Assembly: GCA_905183005.1 (NCBI GenBank)
Contig: CAJJDO010000010.1
Span: forward strand, 607,865 to 671,864
Origin: Paramecium pentaurelia
Lineage: Eukaryota; Ciliophora; Oligohymenophorea; Peniculida; Parameciidae
Length of the DNA: 64,000 nt
Direction: 5' to 3'
This document shows, one piece after another, positions 48,301 through 60,425 of this stretch. Below the pieces are notes generated by a model. It saw only the letters and a program-made list of their open reading frames with translations. It was not told the DNA's origin and did not search any database. The number at the start of each line of letters is the position of its first letter. The stretch's first letter is position 1. The position numbers and the translations under genes were made by a program.

Positions 48301-50427
48301 TTAGTTGACATTAAAAATATAAATTAAAATTCATTTTCTGTTTTTCCAATACTCTTAAACCATAATTAAACACCATATTCTGAAACAACATCATTTAATT
48401 TATATTCTGATGGCATTTTATTAAGTCGATCATTTGAGAATTATTCAACTTATTTAAAAATCCAATTATTAGATATAATATTTTCTGGAAATATCTTTTA
48501 TTTGTTAAATTTTGGTATAATACTATCTTTACCAAAATATAAGTTTGCATCTTAAATATCTCCATTAAAATGTTTAATATTTTAAAATCTTGATCCTATT
48601 GAACCAATAGAAAAGAATAGATAATTGTCAATTAAATAATGCACAATATCATTTTAACTATTTGTACATTTATTAACTCCCTTAATATTGTATATACAAC
48701 CAAGAAAAATTCCTTATTCTTTATAAATTCTCTTATATCCAGTATATAAATATAGCCATTCATTATCTAAATGAGTATTAATATAAAATTATTTTTATTT
48801 TTTATCTAGTACACTATAAGATTCAAATTGTATTAGATTATTTTATAAATAAACTGAAAGAGTACTCTCACCAAGATTATTATTATATTTATATTATTAA
48901 GTAGTTCCAAATCTTGACAATCCTAAAGATTAATTAGTAAGTGTATCAATTTTTGATGGACTATTATAAAGAAATCTCATCCAAAATCCATAACCATATT
49001 CAAATGAATCAATTTTAAATTAAGAAGGATCAATCTCATTTTCTTACAAATCCTAATTTGAATTTATATCTATTATCAAATTGCTTTGCTAAAATTTCCA
49101 AGTTTCCATCTTATTAACAATATTAAAATCTATTAATCCAATCTATGTTTGAAGTATTTAATCTTCTTCAAAACCATCCTCTTAATATGCTCCAGCACCA
49201 TAATTAAATGTCCATCTTTTTAAGTATCCATTAAAACCAGGATCGTATTCATCCTTTTATAAATTAATATAAATTCCATGAAGTTAATAATGATGAATTT
49301 ACTCATGATGAATAACAAAAGCTTTCTCTTCAAATTTCCAAAATTAAAAAATCTTATTTCGATTTGTATCATAAGCCATATAAATAAAATGCCATTATTT
49401 CTCTTAATTTTCAGTTTATATATTCCAATTAATCATATTACAATTATCTATGCAATTATAACTTTGAAATTAATATCCTTAGTCATTTTAAATTAAATAA
49501 AAGATTTTATCAAAAAAATCTTAATTGATTTCTTTTGAATGACTTAATCGTACAATTAAATTTTGATCTTTAAATTCAATTGGAATATTAAATTTCAACC
49601 ATCCTGATATTGAATATTATAATGGATCAATCTCCTAAAACTCAAATTATTTAAATATTTGTTTATCATAAAATGTCTCCTCTTGATGTTCTAATAATGT
49701 TTATTATTAAAATATTTCATTTAAATTAAACAATAACGGATATTATTCATAAGCATAAATTTTTAATTCTTCTTAAGTAATAGGATATTATTCATTAATC
49801 AAAAGAAATATATTGCAATATAACCCATTAAAAGCATAATTATTAAATTCTCTTTTGATTAAAAATCTTAAGAAATCCAATCTATAATGTTTAGCTGGAA
49901 TTAGTGCTTCTTCAAATTTATCATCTTCTAACAATAAGTATCCTCTAGCCAAAACTAGTTTATTATATTTCTATACATTCTTAATAAGAATATCCAAAGT
50001 AAATAAAAGTCCATTTGCCATCTAATTATTCTTTTTCATATTTAGCATTATAAAATTTCTCTGGGTATTCAGTAGTGTAAGTAGTGAAATGATAAAAATC
50101 TTTACTCAACCAGATTGACAAAGTTCTATCTAAGGGACTTTAATAATCAGTATGATTCTATCTAGTAGTTAATCTACTTATTGAATGCCAATCTTTTTAT
50201 TATTCCAACTATTTTGGATATACAAATGAGTATTTTAACCAGAATCCATAAGCATAAGTTTAAACATCATCAAAGTCTTAATTTCTATTTAGACTTATAT
50301 CCCAAACATCTTTAAATTAATCTTCATCATAGGCTGATGTAAAAATAAGTTAATCTGGCTCATAAATAAGGCAATTAACCAAAAAAGGAATTTATAATAG
50401 TATAAATACTATTATATTAGAATTCAT
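45371..50427 (-). CDS. Giant secreted protein of repeated jelly-roll-like modules
   Basis: About 1650 aa; several short introns not all placed. It starts at 50427 with a signal peptide (MNSNIIVFILLQIPFLVNCL). The rest is a series of divergent modules of about 180-200 residues, each with a W-x-x-[FY]-[SK] strand, an R-x-L-S-I-W-like strand and a marker strand near its end: DGKWTFIYFGYS, EKQWHFIYMAY, NEWLYLYTG, KQWTYIYFG, QQWTFFYIGYN. Alternating strands with a conserved W..IY.GY suggest a concanavalin/laminin-G-like fold. The end (SGLIDDINLLTGQSSYIDSN, then LGSLNQKYIENVLK) has no membrane helix, so it may be secreted or held by partners. Cysteines are few, unlike the neighbouring giant gene. 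Confidence 0.7.
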
Positions 50428-51338
50428 ATATTAAATAAAAATAATATTCTTGAAGAATATTATGAATGTTAATATTCAGATAATAACAATTTATTTTTAA
50501 ACTTCAGAACTCTTTTAGCTTATTCCAAGTTGTAATATTCATATAAATTAGGTTTAAAATTGATAGTTGAAATATATAGTTTTATTAAGTATAATCAAAT
50601 TAAGTTTATAAATCAATATCTTCATCAATAACTCTTTGTTCCTTTCTATATTAAACTATATTAATGATATTAAATTAAATTATATTAATGATATTAAATT
50701 ATATCAATGATCTATAAACTCTAACTTATTTTTTATATGCAAATGAATATTATGCCTTTCAATCTATTTTCTAAGCCTTTCTAATCTATATTCTGGATGA
50801 AATTCAAAATACAATATTAATTATAATATTCTATCTTTTAATTCATTATAAAAGTTTATTGTAAGATTAGATATATATAAATATAAGTAAATATTATTCT
50901 AAGCTAAATTAGATTTTTTTAAATATTATGAATGTAATTATTATCATTAAAATATTTAGAAGGTTTAATGAATATAATCATAATATACAAAATCTATATA
51001 AGATTGATTAAGTTAATATAAATTTAATTTTATATTAGAAAATGACTAGAAATATAAATATAAATACAATTATATTTAAAACATAATTCTGAATGTAATA
51101 TTAAATTTTTATTATTTTATATGTTAGTAAGATAATTAGATAGTAATATTATTAGATATTTTAAATTAGATAAAAACATAAATTCCAATTATTTTTTACT
51201 AAAATATAATCAAAATATAAGTCAGGCTTTAAAATATTTTAATAATATTGGTATTATGATATGAATAATATCTTAATGAGATTTATATTACCAAATTATT
51301 GTATTAGTAGTTAAATTTGTAAATTATATTATTAAAAC
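50428..51338. other. Intergenic region with a possible minus-strand gene remnant
   Basis: About 900 bp. On the minus strand from about 50900 to 50490 short frames look protein-like (FHPEYRLERLRKQIERHNIH, then RKEQRVIDEDIDLQTQFDYT) but are in different frames and separated by the AT repeat at 50656-50711. It could be a small gene with an unusually long intron or a decayed one. The remainder is featureless. Confidence 0.35.
50656..50711. repeat. AT-rich 24-bp direct repeat
   Basis: Two tandem copies of a unit beginning TATATTAATGATATTAAATT, the second slightly diverged. No function evident. Confidence 0.7.
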
Positions 51339-52932
51339 ATGAATTAAGAAGACATATTTTTAAAAAAATAGTGGTTCATTAAGTCTTGTGAGGGAAAGAT
51401 TGAATAATATTATGATATAAATCTTAAGAAGGTAATTCTATTTGTCAATGATAAAGGTAATTGGGTCTGGAACATATGGAAGCGTTGTAAAGGCTGTATT
51501 AAAGGGCACGAAATAATAACGTGCAGTTAAGGTGATACCCAAGAGTAAGGTTAAGAATCCAGAACGATTTAAAAGGGAAATTGATATACTTAGAGCAATG
51601 GACCATCCAAATATCATAAAATTGTATGAAACTTATGAAGATTAAAGAAATGTATATTTAGTGACAGAGTAAAAATATTCATAATGAATTAGATTATGTG
51701 AGGGAGGTGAATTATTTGACAGAATTATGGATAAAGGATATTTTAATGAAGCTGAAGCTCATGCTATATTTTTGCAAATTATTCAAGTATATAGATTAGT
51801 AAATTTAGGCATTAAATTATTGCCATTCAAATGGTATATGTCATAGAGATTTGAAACCTGAGAACTTTTTATTCTTAACTAAAGCAGAAGATTCTCCACT
51901 TAAGGTTATTGATTTTGGTTTAAGCATTTTATTTGAAGATGGTCAATAAAAACCAGGTGCTTAAAAAGTATCAATGAAGACCAAAGCAGGAACTCCATAT
52001 TATATATCACCTGAAGTTCTAAAGGGTAATTATGATGAACTATGTGATATCTGGTCAGCTGGTGTTATATTATATATTTTATTATCTGGAGTTCCTCCAT
52101 TTTATGGGGATACCGATCCAGAAATATTAGAATCTGTTTAAAAAGGAGTTTATACAACTGATATTCCAGAATTTAAATTTGTTAGTGATGCTGCAAAAGA
52201 TTTAATTGCAAATATGATTACAACACCTGATAAAAGATTTAAAGCTTCATAAGTTTTATAACATAAATGGATGAAAGAAAAAAATAAGCCAAACAAAGAA
52301 TTAAAATTAAATTATGGAGCATTAAAAAATTTTACTGGAAGCAATAAATTAAAGAAAGTAGCTTTAACCTTTATTGCCTCTTAATTAAATGAATAAGAAA
52401 TTTCTCACTTAGGAAAGTAATATATATATATAAAAATTATATAGATTATTTAAGCAATTAGATAAAAATGGAGATGGAGTATTAACTATAGAAGAAATAA
52501 GAGAAGGTTTAATAGGAATGAGTGATGATTAATCTAAAGAATTAGCAAATATTATTAAAAGTATTGATACTGATGGAAATGGAAATATTAATTATACAGG
52601 TATTCTATAAATCTTTAATTTAGAATTTTTGGCTGCTACTATGGAAAAATAATTGTACATGAAAGAAGAAAAATTATATCAGGCCTTTAAAATGTTAGAT
52701 TTAGATGGAAGTGGTAAAATTGATAAAAAAGAATTATAATAAGTTCTTGGAAGTAATTCTTTATTAATAAATAAATTTAGAGTCTGAAAAGATAGTGAAT
52801 GAAAAATATTGGGATGATATGATTAAAGAGGCTGATAAAAATGGAGATGGAGAAGTATTAATATTTAATTTATTATAGATTGATTACAATGAATTCATTG
52901 AAATGATGGATAGATTCAGTTTAATGAATTGA
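51339..52932 (+). CDS. Calcium-dependent protein kinase (CDPK)
   Basis: 472 aa after seven introns (25, 24, 22, 28, 24, 28 and 24 nt), spliced length exactly 473 codons. Kinase domain: VIGSGTYGSVVKAVLKG, AVKVIPKSKV, HPNIIKLYETYED, LCEGGELFDRIMDKGYFNEA, ICHRDLKPENFLF, VIDFGLSILF, KTKAGTPYYISPEVLKGNYD, then the autoinhibitory/junction helix and four EF-hands in the last third (DKNGDGVLTIEE, DTDGNGNINYTE, DLDGSGKIDKKE, DKNGDGEIDYNE). All four calcium loops have acidic ligands at positions 1, 3, 5 and 12. Ciliate and apicomplexan CDPKs link calcium to secretion and motility. No N-terminal Gly2, so not myristoylated. Confidence 0.96.
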
Positions 52933-52992
52933 CAAACATATTATAATATACATCAAAGAAATATTATTAAAAATACAATTAAATTTATATTA

Positions 52993-53927
52993 ATGGATAT
53001 TGACAATATATTTCCAAATTAAAAAGAAACTAGATGGGTGAATAAATAAAGAACATTAATAGTCACATCTAAAAACATTTCTGATAGAATTAGATAATTG
53101 TTTATGGATTTACATGAATTACTTCCACATTCAAAAAAAGAAACTAAACTTGAAAAAGGAGATACATCTAAATAAATTAAAGAATTATGTATGTAACATT
53201 CATGCAGAAGTTTTATTTATTTTGAAGTGCATAGAAAACATGAATTATATTTATGGATTGGAAGATTTCCTAATGGTCCTTCAATTAAATATTATATTGA
53301 AAACTGTAAATTATAATATTTATTTTAAAAGGGCATAATTGTTAAGATTTGAAATTGACTGGTAATTGTATGAAAGGAAGTAGACCAATTCTTTCATTTG
53401 ATGGATCATTTACTGAAGATCCTTTAATGATTTTATAAAAGGAACTATTTATTCATGCTATTAATGTTCCTAAACATCATCCAAAAAGTGCTCCTTGTTG
53501 TGATAGAGTTTTCTCTTTTATTAAAGAAAGCCCAGATAATAATAATATTTGGATTAGAAATTATGAAATTTAATATGAAAAAGCTGGAAAAGAAATTATA
53601 AAAAATTAACTTGTAGAAATTGGACCTAGACTTGTTTTAAAACCTATTATAATACTTGAAGGTTGTATATAAGGAGCCTAATTATGGAAAGATACAGCAT
53701 ATATAACATAAGCTAAAGTTCGTTTGGAAAAGAAATTAGAAATTAAAAAAGAAAAAGATTTTGCTAATAAAAAATAATAAAAAAAAGAAAAAATGCTTAG
53801 CAAACTAGAAACTTAAATTGATGAAATTGAAAATATATTTGATAGAGGTTAAGAATAAGATTAAAATGAAGAGTTTGTCACTGAAGACTCAAATGTAGAT
53901 CTTGATTAATTTGAAGAAGTTTAATGA
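52993..53927 (+). CDS. BRX1: Ribosome biogenesis protein BRX1 (Brix domain)
   Basis: 302 aa, one 26-nt intron; length is exactly 303 codons. Brix-domain protein of the nucleolus needed for 60S subunit assembly. Conserved blocks: RTLIVTSKNISDRIRQLFMD, LHELLPHSKKETKLEKGD, FIYFEVHRKHELYLWIGRFP, NGPSIKYYIEN, DLKLTGNCMKGSRPILSFDG, HPKSAPCCDRVFSF, NIWIRNYEI, EIGPRLVLKPIIILEG. The lysine-rich C-terminal tail is normal for the family. The ATG is 60 bp after the CDPK stop. Confidence 0.95.
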
Positions 53928-53963
53928 TTTCATAGATTTATGTATATTAAAGCAAATTTACAT

Positions 53964-56274
53964 TCATGATAAACTCCAATTCTCAATATAATTAGGCTTC
54001 TCTTACTCATCCTAATAATCTTCATCAATAATTGCTTCTGTGAATTTTTGTTAATTCATAAATTACTCCTTATTTCTCTTTATTAATTTTGGAGGAAGCA
54101 TATTTTTATTAAGTAGCTTATTCCAACTAATATCTGCAAAAAATACATGATTCTTTATCTCTGTTAAATTTGGACGTTTTATTTAATCTCTTTATAACAT
54201 TTCCTTTAATATTTTGACTGCCATTTTTGATTGTATTCTATCATAATTAATAGGACAATATTATATTCTTTCAAGCATTAAATCTATATTTTATATAAAA
54301 TGAGGAGGATATCCACTCAACATTTCATAAAGCAATACTCCTATTCCATATACATCAACAGATTAAGTTGCACCTTCTCCTTTTATGATTTCTGGTGCTA
54401 AATAAGCAGGAGATCCACAAAATGATAAGGCAGCTCTATCATTAATAATTTCTTTAGCCAATCCTAAATCAGCTAATTTTAAGTAACCATTTTTGCCAAC
54501 TAATATATTCATAGGTTTTAAATCTCTATATATAATATTAAGTGAATGTAAATATTCAATAGCTAATATTACTTATGCAATTAAAAACTTAGATACATTT
54601 TCAGATAAAACACAACCTTATCCAATATAATCAGATAAATCTCCTTTTTCATAATATTTCATTTAATAATACAGATTTTATTTTGTTTAAAATAATCCTT
54701 TTATACTTATAATAAAAGGATGATTTATCTTTCTTAATAGTTTTACTTCATTTATTGCATACTCAAGTTAAGAAAACTTTTTAAGTTATTCTTTGTTTTA
54801 TTATTTTAAAACATACATCTTATCATCTTTGAAATATTTTGCTTTATAAATTGTACCAAATGATCCTTTCTACAAAATTTCTAAAATAAAAAAATCTTAA
54901 AATTTAAGATTATTAAATAATTGTTTTTCTTATTTTTACTTAATTTCAATATTTTCTTCTTTTTTTTAATCTTGAATAGACAATTAATCTTAATTAGTTT
55001 ATTAATCAATTTCTATTGATTAATTATTCATATCTAATAACATAGAATTAACTTAATTAAATACTTTTTCCCCTTCTTTTTTTTTATTATATTAATCTAA
55101 TTTATATTTTACATATTTTGTATATCCTACTGCTGTTTTTATTGAATCATACCATATTTATGCCATTTATTTAGATTAAAATAGAAAATAAATCTTTTTC
55201 TCATTATATTCAATCAATAAATAAATTGAATTATTACTAAAAGTTCTATCTTTTATAATAATCTAAAGATTATATATATTTTGAAGTGGTATAGTTTCTT
55301 TGGGATTCAAAGGACAATTTTCTTTATTTTAGAATCTCACCAAAACTCCACATTCTGGATCAACTACTATATATCTTTAATAGGAATATAAATGAGAAAA
55401 ATTTAATTTCTCAACATAGCCTTTGTAAATAGGTGGCTTCTTAGGTCTATTAATAATAAAGGTCTGGATGATAATTTAAGTAATTTACATCTAATGTATT
55501 TAATTCACATTTATCTTAACTCTTTATTGAAATGTAAGATTTTGATTATTCCTAATAAACATCTGTACGCTATTATAATTCTTTTTTTAACAATTCTTTT
55601 GCTTTTCCTGTTGCTACATCTATTGGCTATTCTAATTGATCATTGTATATATTTAAATTGATATTAGGATGTTGCAATAGTAATTACAAAATCGAAATTT
55701 AATTTGATTAAACTGCAATATGTAAAGCAGACCCTTTTCTTGATACATGATTAACATTTAGATTTGGTTATGCAATTAATAAATTGACCATTAATTCACT
55801 TCTTGATAAAACAGCTAAAATTAATGCAGAATATCCATCATAAGTAATTGATGTAATATCACCTCCTACACTTAAAAACCATAAAAATATTTCTTCACAA
55901 CCTAAATAAATAGAATGATGAAGAGGAGACCAATTAAGACTTAAATCATTAATGATATCCCATCTAAATTCAGGATCTCCTCCTAAATTATTTGATCTTT
56001 ATTTATGTGTATTCACTAAATTTTAAACTTGTTTTAAATTTTTCTCTTTTATAGCCTATTTATTAATTTAATCTATTACTTAAAATATCTTTCCCAAAGT
56101 ATCAGCGAATTCAACTGCAGTATATTGATTTTTTATTGTTTTTCCTAATTACGATCTATTTGGAGAACTAATGAAGGATGCATGAAAATGATCGCATTAA
56201 TCTGCAGCTTATCAATAATTAAGAACTTAAATACTTGCTAAGTTATCATCATCTTATAACCATCTTAAGTCCAT
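53964..56274 (-). CDS. Ankyrin-repeat protein kinase (AGC-like)
   Basis: About 750 aa. A 27-nt intron follows the first 13 codons; other introns are not all placed. Order: N-terminal helices; about 4 ankyrin repeats (LNWSPLHHSIYLGCEEIFLW, TYDGYSALILAVLSRSELM, RKGSALHIAVQSNQISILQL); a middle region of about 200 residues that may be PH-like (GYTKYVKYKLDQYNK); then the kinase domain with ILEIL-type glycine loop (GSFGTIYKAKYF), NIIYRDLKPMNILV, LADFGLAKE, CGSPAYLAPEII, GVLLYEMLSGYPP and RPNLTEIKNHVFF. YRDLKP and SPAYLAPE are typical of AGC kinases. Convergent with BRX1, stops 36 bp apart. Confidence 0.82.
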
Positions 56275-57091
56275 TTATTGATGAATATAAAATAAAATGA
56301 ATTATAAAAGTTGCTTAATAAATATTAAAAAATTTAAGATGATTTCCAATCATTCATAAGAAAATTAACTCAATTTCCATTCAAAATGATTCAAAATAGA
56401 TAATGTATTAAATTTATCATTTACATCTTAAAAAAATTTGAAATCCTTAAGTATCCATAATTAAAATGGTTCTAATTTACAATCAAAACCTATATGGATA
56501 AAAGATTAAAGTTTCATAAGAAAATTGAAATCTATTGAGAAACAACTATCTATAAAAATCTCAATAATCAATTATTAAGACAATTTCCAAAGTTTGAAAT
56601 TAGAATTAAAATGGCAATATTTTGATAATTCAAAATTTAGGTTTCTTAAGATATAAATGGATTAACATGTTTAAATTTACCTATTGATAGTTGCATAAAT
56701 TATATCCTTAATCACAATTCATAATTAAAACTACTCCTTTTTGCCCTCATTTTTTTTTCTCAATTTTTCATTACTATATGTAAATATTAATTTTTAGGTA
56801 TTTATCATCATCTCTTGTTTACAAATTGGTTTTGATTCATGAGATAAATTTAAAAAGATATTTACTGAAAAACATAATAATTTTGTATTTGAAATTATTA
56901 AGAAATGAGGCGACTTAGTAAAATACTATCATCTTAATAACTTAATCTATAAATATAGGGAAAAATACATTTCGTTAACTTTTTTCTAAACGAATTTATA
57001 TTCATTATATTATTTTATCAAAAAAAAAATATATACTAACATAAATTAAATAGATATAATTATTTAAATCTAAATTATTCATTATTCAAAG
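56275..57091. other. Intergenic region with a possible minus-strand coding remnant
   Basis: A minus-strand frame from about 56670 to the TGA at 56350-56352 reads like protein (LEPFQLWILKDFKFFQDVND, then LSILNHFEWKLSQFSYE) but I could not find a start or fitting intron. It may be the end of a small gene or a decayed one. The rest is AT-rich. Confidence 0.35.
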
Positions 57092-57627
57092 ATGATTAAA
57101 ATTAAATAGAAAGTTGAGAATTCTTAGCAACCTTTCTTAAGATAGAGATTAAAAATCGACTAACATGTCAAATTAAATTTAATTAATAGTGTGAATAATG
57201 ATCATTTAACAGTTTATTAGGTTATATTCATAAATTATTAATTTAGGCAGCTAAGCTTTACAAATTAAAGTATTCTACTGCAAAGCATATTTTTAGAAAT
57301 TATCAAAGAGATATCGCTAATTTCTTTTCGAAATAAAGAAAAAAAAGATAAATATGTAAATGTTAGAATATTATTATTGATGTTGTTACAGGAGAAATAA
57401 AATTATTTGAATAAAATAATACTTTTCTAATAAATATGAAAGAAAGGAACATTAATGCTTTGAATAACTAAATACTTTCCATTTTATCATAATAAATATT
57501 ATAAGAATTCAAAAATACTAAGAACGATTATAACATTAATTAGAAACATAGTTTAGATGAATAATTGGTTAACATAAAAAGAGTGTTAAATAATTAATAT
57601 TTGAAGATGCTTGTTAATTATAATTGA
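57092..57627 (+). CDS. Helix-turn-helix protein (ciliate AAK..YSTAK family)
   Basis: 169 aa with one 26-nt intron inside the HTH; spliced length exactly 170 codons. After the intron the sequence AAKLYKLKYSTAKHIFRNY forms a helix-turn-helix: helix AAKLYKL, turn, recognition helix STAKHIFRNY. I recall short proteins with this YSTAK-type HTH as a multicopy family in Paramecium and Tetrahymena, resembling transposase- or homeodomain-like DNA-binding motifs. A basic stretch (KQRKKRQICKCQ) follows, then an N/Q-rich helical tail. Probably nuclear; target unknown. Confidence 0.65.
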
Positions 57628-58005
57628 TATATTTGATAGATTTATTTAAAAAAGTTTTTTTAGGATTTATACATTACATCGAAAAATTAGAATCGTTTGT
57701 TTCTAAAATTTTTTTGTTCTTTGAATATTTAGCAAATAATATTTTGGAATAAGTATTTTATCAATTTTTAAAATTAATTTTAATGTAAATGGTAATAAAT
57801 TTTTAGGTTTCAGATTAAAATTTATCTATACTTATTCAACCCTTTAAATTAAGAAATTATTATTAATTCTTCTAATCATATAATACACATTTATAGCATC
57901 TAATTTAATTAACTATTTTTTTATTGATATTTGATTTCATAAATGAAGACTTTAAAAATTTAAATCTTTATAAATTTGTATTAGATTAATTAAATAATAT
58001 TGCGA
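57628..58005. other. Intergenic region
   Basis: AT-rich, no recognisable feature. Confidence 0.6.
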
Positions 58006-58623
58006 ATGAATTCCACAGGCTCTGAAATAGTGAAAGATGAAGAAAATCCATAAAAATAAAAATGTAGCAATAATTCAACAGTTTAAAATATTTAAAATAG
58101 CTATTTCGATGAAGAATTTTTAAAGAAAAAAGAAAAAAGAAATCGGAAATTTTTCCTTAAGAAATCAATCTCAATTGTATAAATTTGCAAATAAACTGGC
58201 CAATTAGACTTGCAATTTGGATCTGACTTTTTGCATATAGAGATAATGCAAGGTGGTCATTTTCCTTTGAATTAATATAATTTAAAGGATATTCCTTCAG
58301 AGATTTATCATAATGATCAGGAGTGCTAATCATCCAATATCAATACTAGTCTTTGTACCGCATCAAAGAGTCTCTTGAAAAAGGTAAGAACAATTTAATC
58401 CTCTCTAAATTACAAATCTTTAACTTAAATTTAATAATAATTAGATGTTAACGAACTACGTTAAAATTTCAATATCAAAGAAAACTAAATTAATCATTCT
58501 AAGAACTCATACATTTTTGATAGAAATCAAATTTAACAACATAAATTATTCTCTCAACAAATTGAAGAAGCCAAACAAATTTTATTAAATCAACACTAAG
58601 TTATTTAATTAATTCTTTAATGA
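58006..58623 (+). CDS. Hypothetical protein
   Basis: Intronless, 205 aa. N-terminal disordered, then a basic stretch (FLKKKEKRNRKFFLKKSISI) that could be a nuclear or nucleolar signal, a segment QICKQTGQLDLQFGSDFLHI with GGHFPLNQYNLKDIPSEIYH, and a Q/N-rich helical C-terminus. No family recognised. The continuous frame and mixed composition support a real gene. It follows the HTH gene on the same strand after 378 bp. Confidence 0.55.
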
Positions 58624-59896
58624 TTGATGATTAATAAATTTATTTTTAATCATAATAAATGATTTTAGATTTTCTTATATTATCGCAACAGACCTAGTAG
58701 AATTATTTATATAAACATACATTTAGATATCCACTTTAATTAGTATTTTGATATCTCACTATAAAAATAGTTGAATCTGAATTAGATGAGACTAATTATA
58801 ATATGAATTTTAATAAATAAATAACTCTAAACCTATTGATATCGTCTTTTTATCAAAATTTTTAAATTATTTTAATATATACATTTCTGAGTGTTTTAGA
58901 AATTTTGTTCTTGATCATACTAATTTTAATATTCTATTGTTAAATAATGATTGATAATGGTATTTCCAAATTTTGATCATGAATATTATTTTTAAATAAT
59001 GTTATCAAGTCCCTTATTAAATTTTACTATTTCAATAGTAATAGTATTTATAGTACTAATAAATTAATTTGGCTTGCTTTCAGCTCTAGTTTAATTCCTA
59101 AAATCAGAAAATAACATATATGATGTTATGAATTTTTTCAATAAAATAATTTTTAAGTTTTGATTATATTAAGAAATACTTATTCAAAATTCAATAAAAT
59201 AAAAAAAATATGTAATATATATATTCTCTATACTGATTTGATGTTTAAGATTGACTAAAATTTAAAGTTTAAAGAATTTCTTTTTAAAATAAGATTAACA
59301 AATAAAAAAATTAATTCTTTTTTATTCTTAAGAAACAATCACAAGAATTAGGGATATTTATTTATTGTTAAATTGATGGTAAATGATCAAATATTTTTTT
59401 AATTGATTCTAATGTTTTTTTTATTTTTTTGAATCATTATTTGATAATAATTATTAATAAAAAGGTTTATAATAATTAAATTAAAGAAATATTAATTTTG
59501 AAAAAAAAAATTAAATAAATTTAAGAAAACTAAAATCCTATGCATGAGATTATCAAAACAGATATTTTAATAACCATTTTAACCTCAAATAAACAAGAAA
59601 AAAATCTACTAAATGAATTGCAATTTTATAATATTTATCATTATGTTTAATTTATTAAATTAAAAATATCTTAATTTATTTATTTTTTTAATTATTAGGG
59701 TTTTCTCAAAAAAACAATGTAATATAATACATTAATTATAAGGAAAATATAAAGAGGACTTACAAACAATAGATAATTACCAATAATTAATCGAAATATG
59801 TTAAGCTTTTCAAAAACATTTATAAATAGACAACAGAGTATGATAATGGACATGAAATATTGCCTATTTTGATATTAAAATAATAAATGAATGGTT
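58624..59896. other. Long AT-rich intergenic region
   Basis: The longest gene-poor stretch of the window (about 1.27 kb). TGA occurs frequently in all frames, and no tRNA-like or repeat structure was seen. Confidence 0.6.
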
Positions 59897-59968
59897 TCCC
59901 TCTTGGCCAAGCGGTTAAGGCATCTCCCTAGTAAGGAGAAGATCGACGGCTCGATCCCGTCAGGGGGC
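59897..59968 (+). tRNA. tRNA-Thr (anticodon AGU)
   Basis: 72-nt cloverleaf. The D-arm carries a perfect box A (TGGCCAAGCGG). The anticodon stem TCTCC/GGAGA holds loop CTAGTAA with anticodon AGT. The variable loop is 5 nt. The T-stem GACGG/CCGTC has loop CTCGATC, one change from the usual TTC start. The acceptor pairs CCCTCT with AGGGGG, but the first base pair (U1-C72) is a mismatch in this alignment. TTTTTT follows directly as terminator. No intron. Confidence 0.85.
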
Positions 59969-60149
59969 TTTTTTATTTTATTGTTTTTTTGATTTTTGAT
60001 TTGTTAATTTAATAATAGATACATATTTTAGTAATTTATTTGATTATTTAAATATATTTTGAGTAGGATTAGAGAAAAGTTAGAAGGGCAAATTGATTAG
60101 AGTATTAAGTTAACAATCTAAAAAGGTAATTTAATATATAAATTTGGAA

Positions 60150-60425
60150 GGGGACTTTTAAAAATAATTAAACGTTGGTGTCGAGAAATTTTGAAAATTT
60201 TAGAATATGTAAATAGAATATTTCCACATCCTTCATTACATAGAAATATTTAATGAGATAATATATTAATTAAGACAAATAATAGGATAGGTGATTTTGG
60301 ATTAGCATTTAAGTTATCATAATAGGAATTTACCAAGTCAATTCTTGGAAGACCAGATTTAGGGCTCCTGAAATTTATAAAGAAATTATGGACCTTCAGT
60401 TGATATAATTTGTTTGGTATGAGAG
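60150..60425 (+). pseudogene. WNK-like protein kinase pseudogene
   Basis: Catalytic-loop remnant of a WNK kinase. RWCREILKILEYV matches the WNK WCRQIL.GL.YLH helix; SLHRNIQ then DNILI corresponds to HRDIKCDNI, but HRD has become HRN, K has become Q, and the Cys codon is TGA (stop). IGDFGLAFKLSQQEFTKSIL follows; a frameshift then separates APEIYKE, and another frame change separates YGPSVDIICLV, which ends at TGA. The N-lobe and the rest of the C-lobe are not recognisable. It lies between tRNA-Thr and NME7. Introns cannot explain the in-frame TGA within HRDIKCDN plus the later shifts. Confidence 0.75.
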
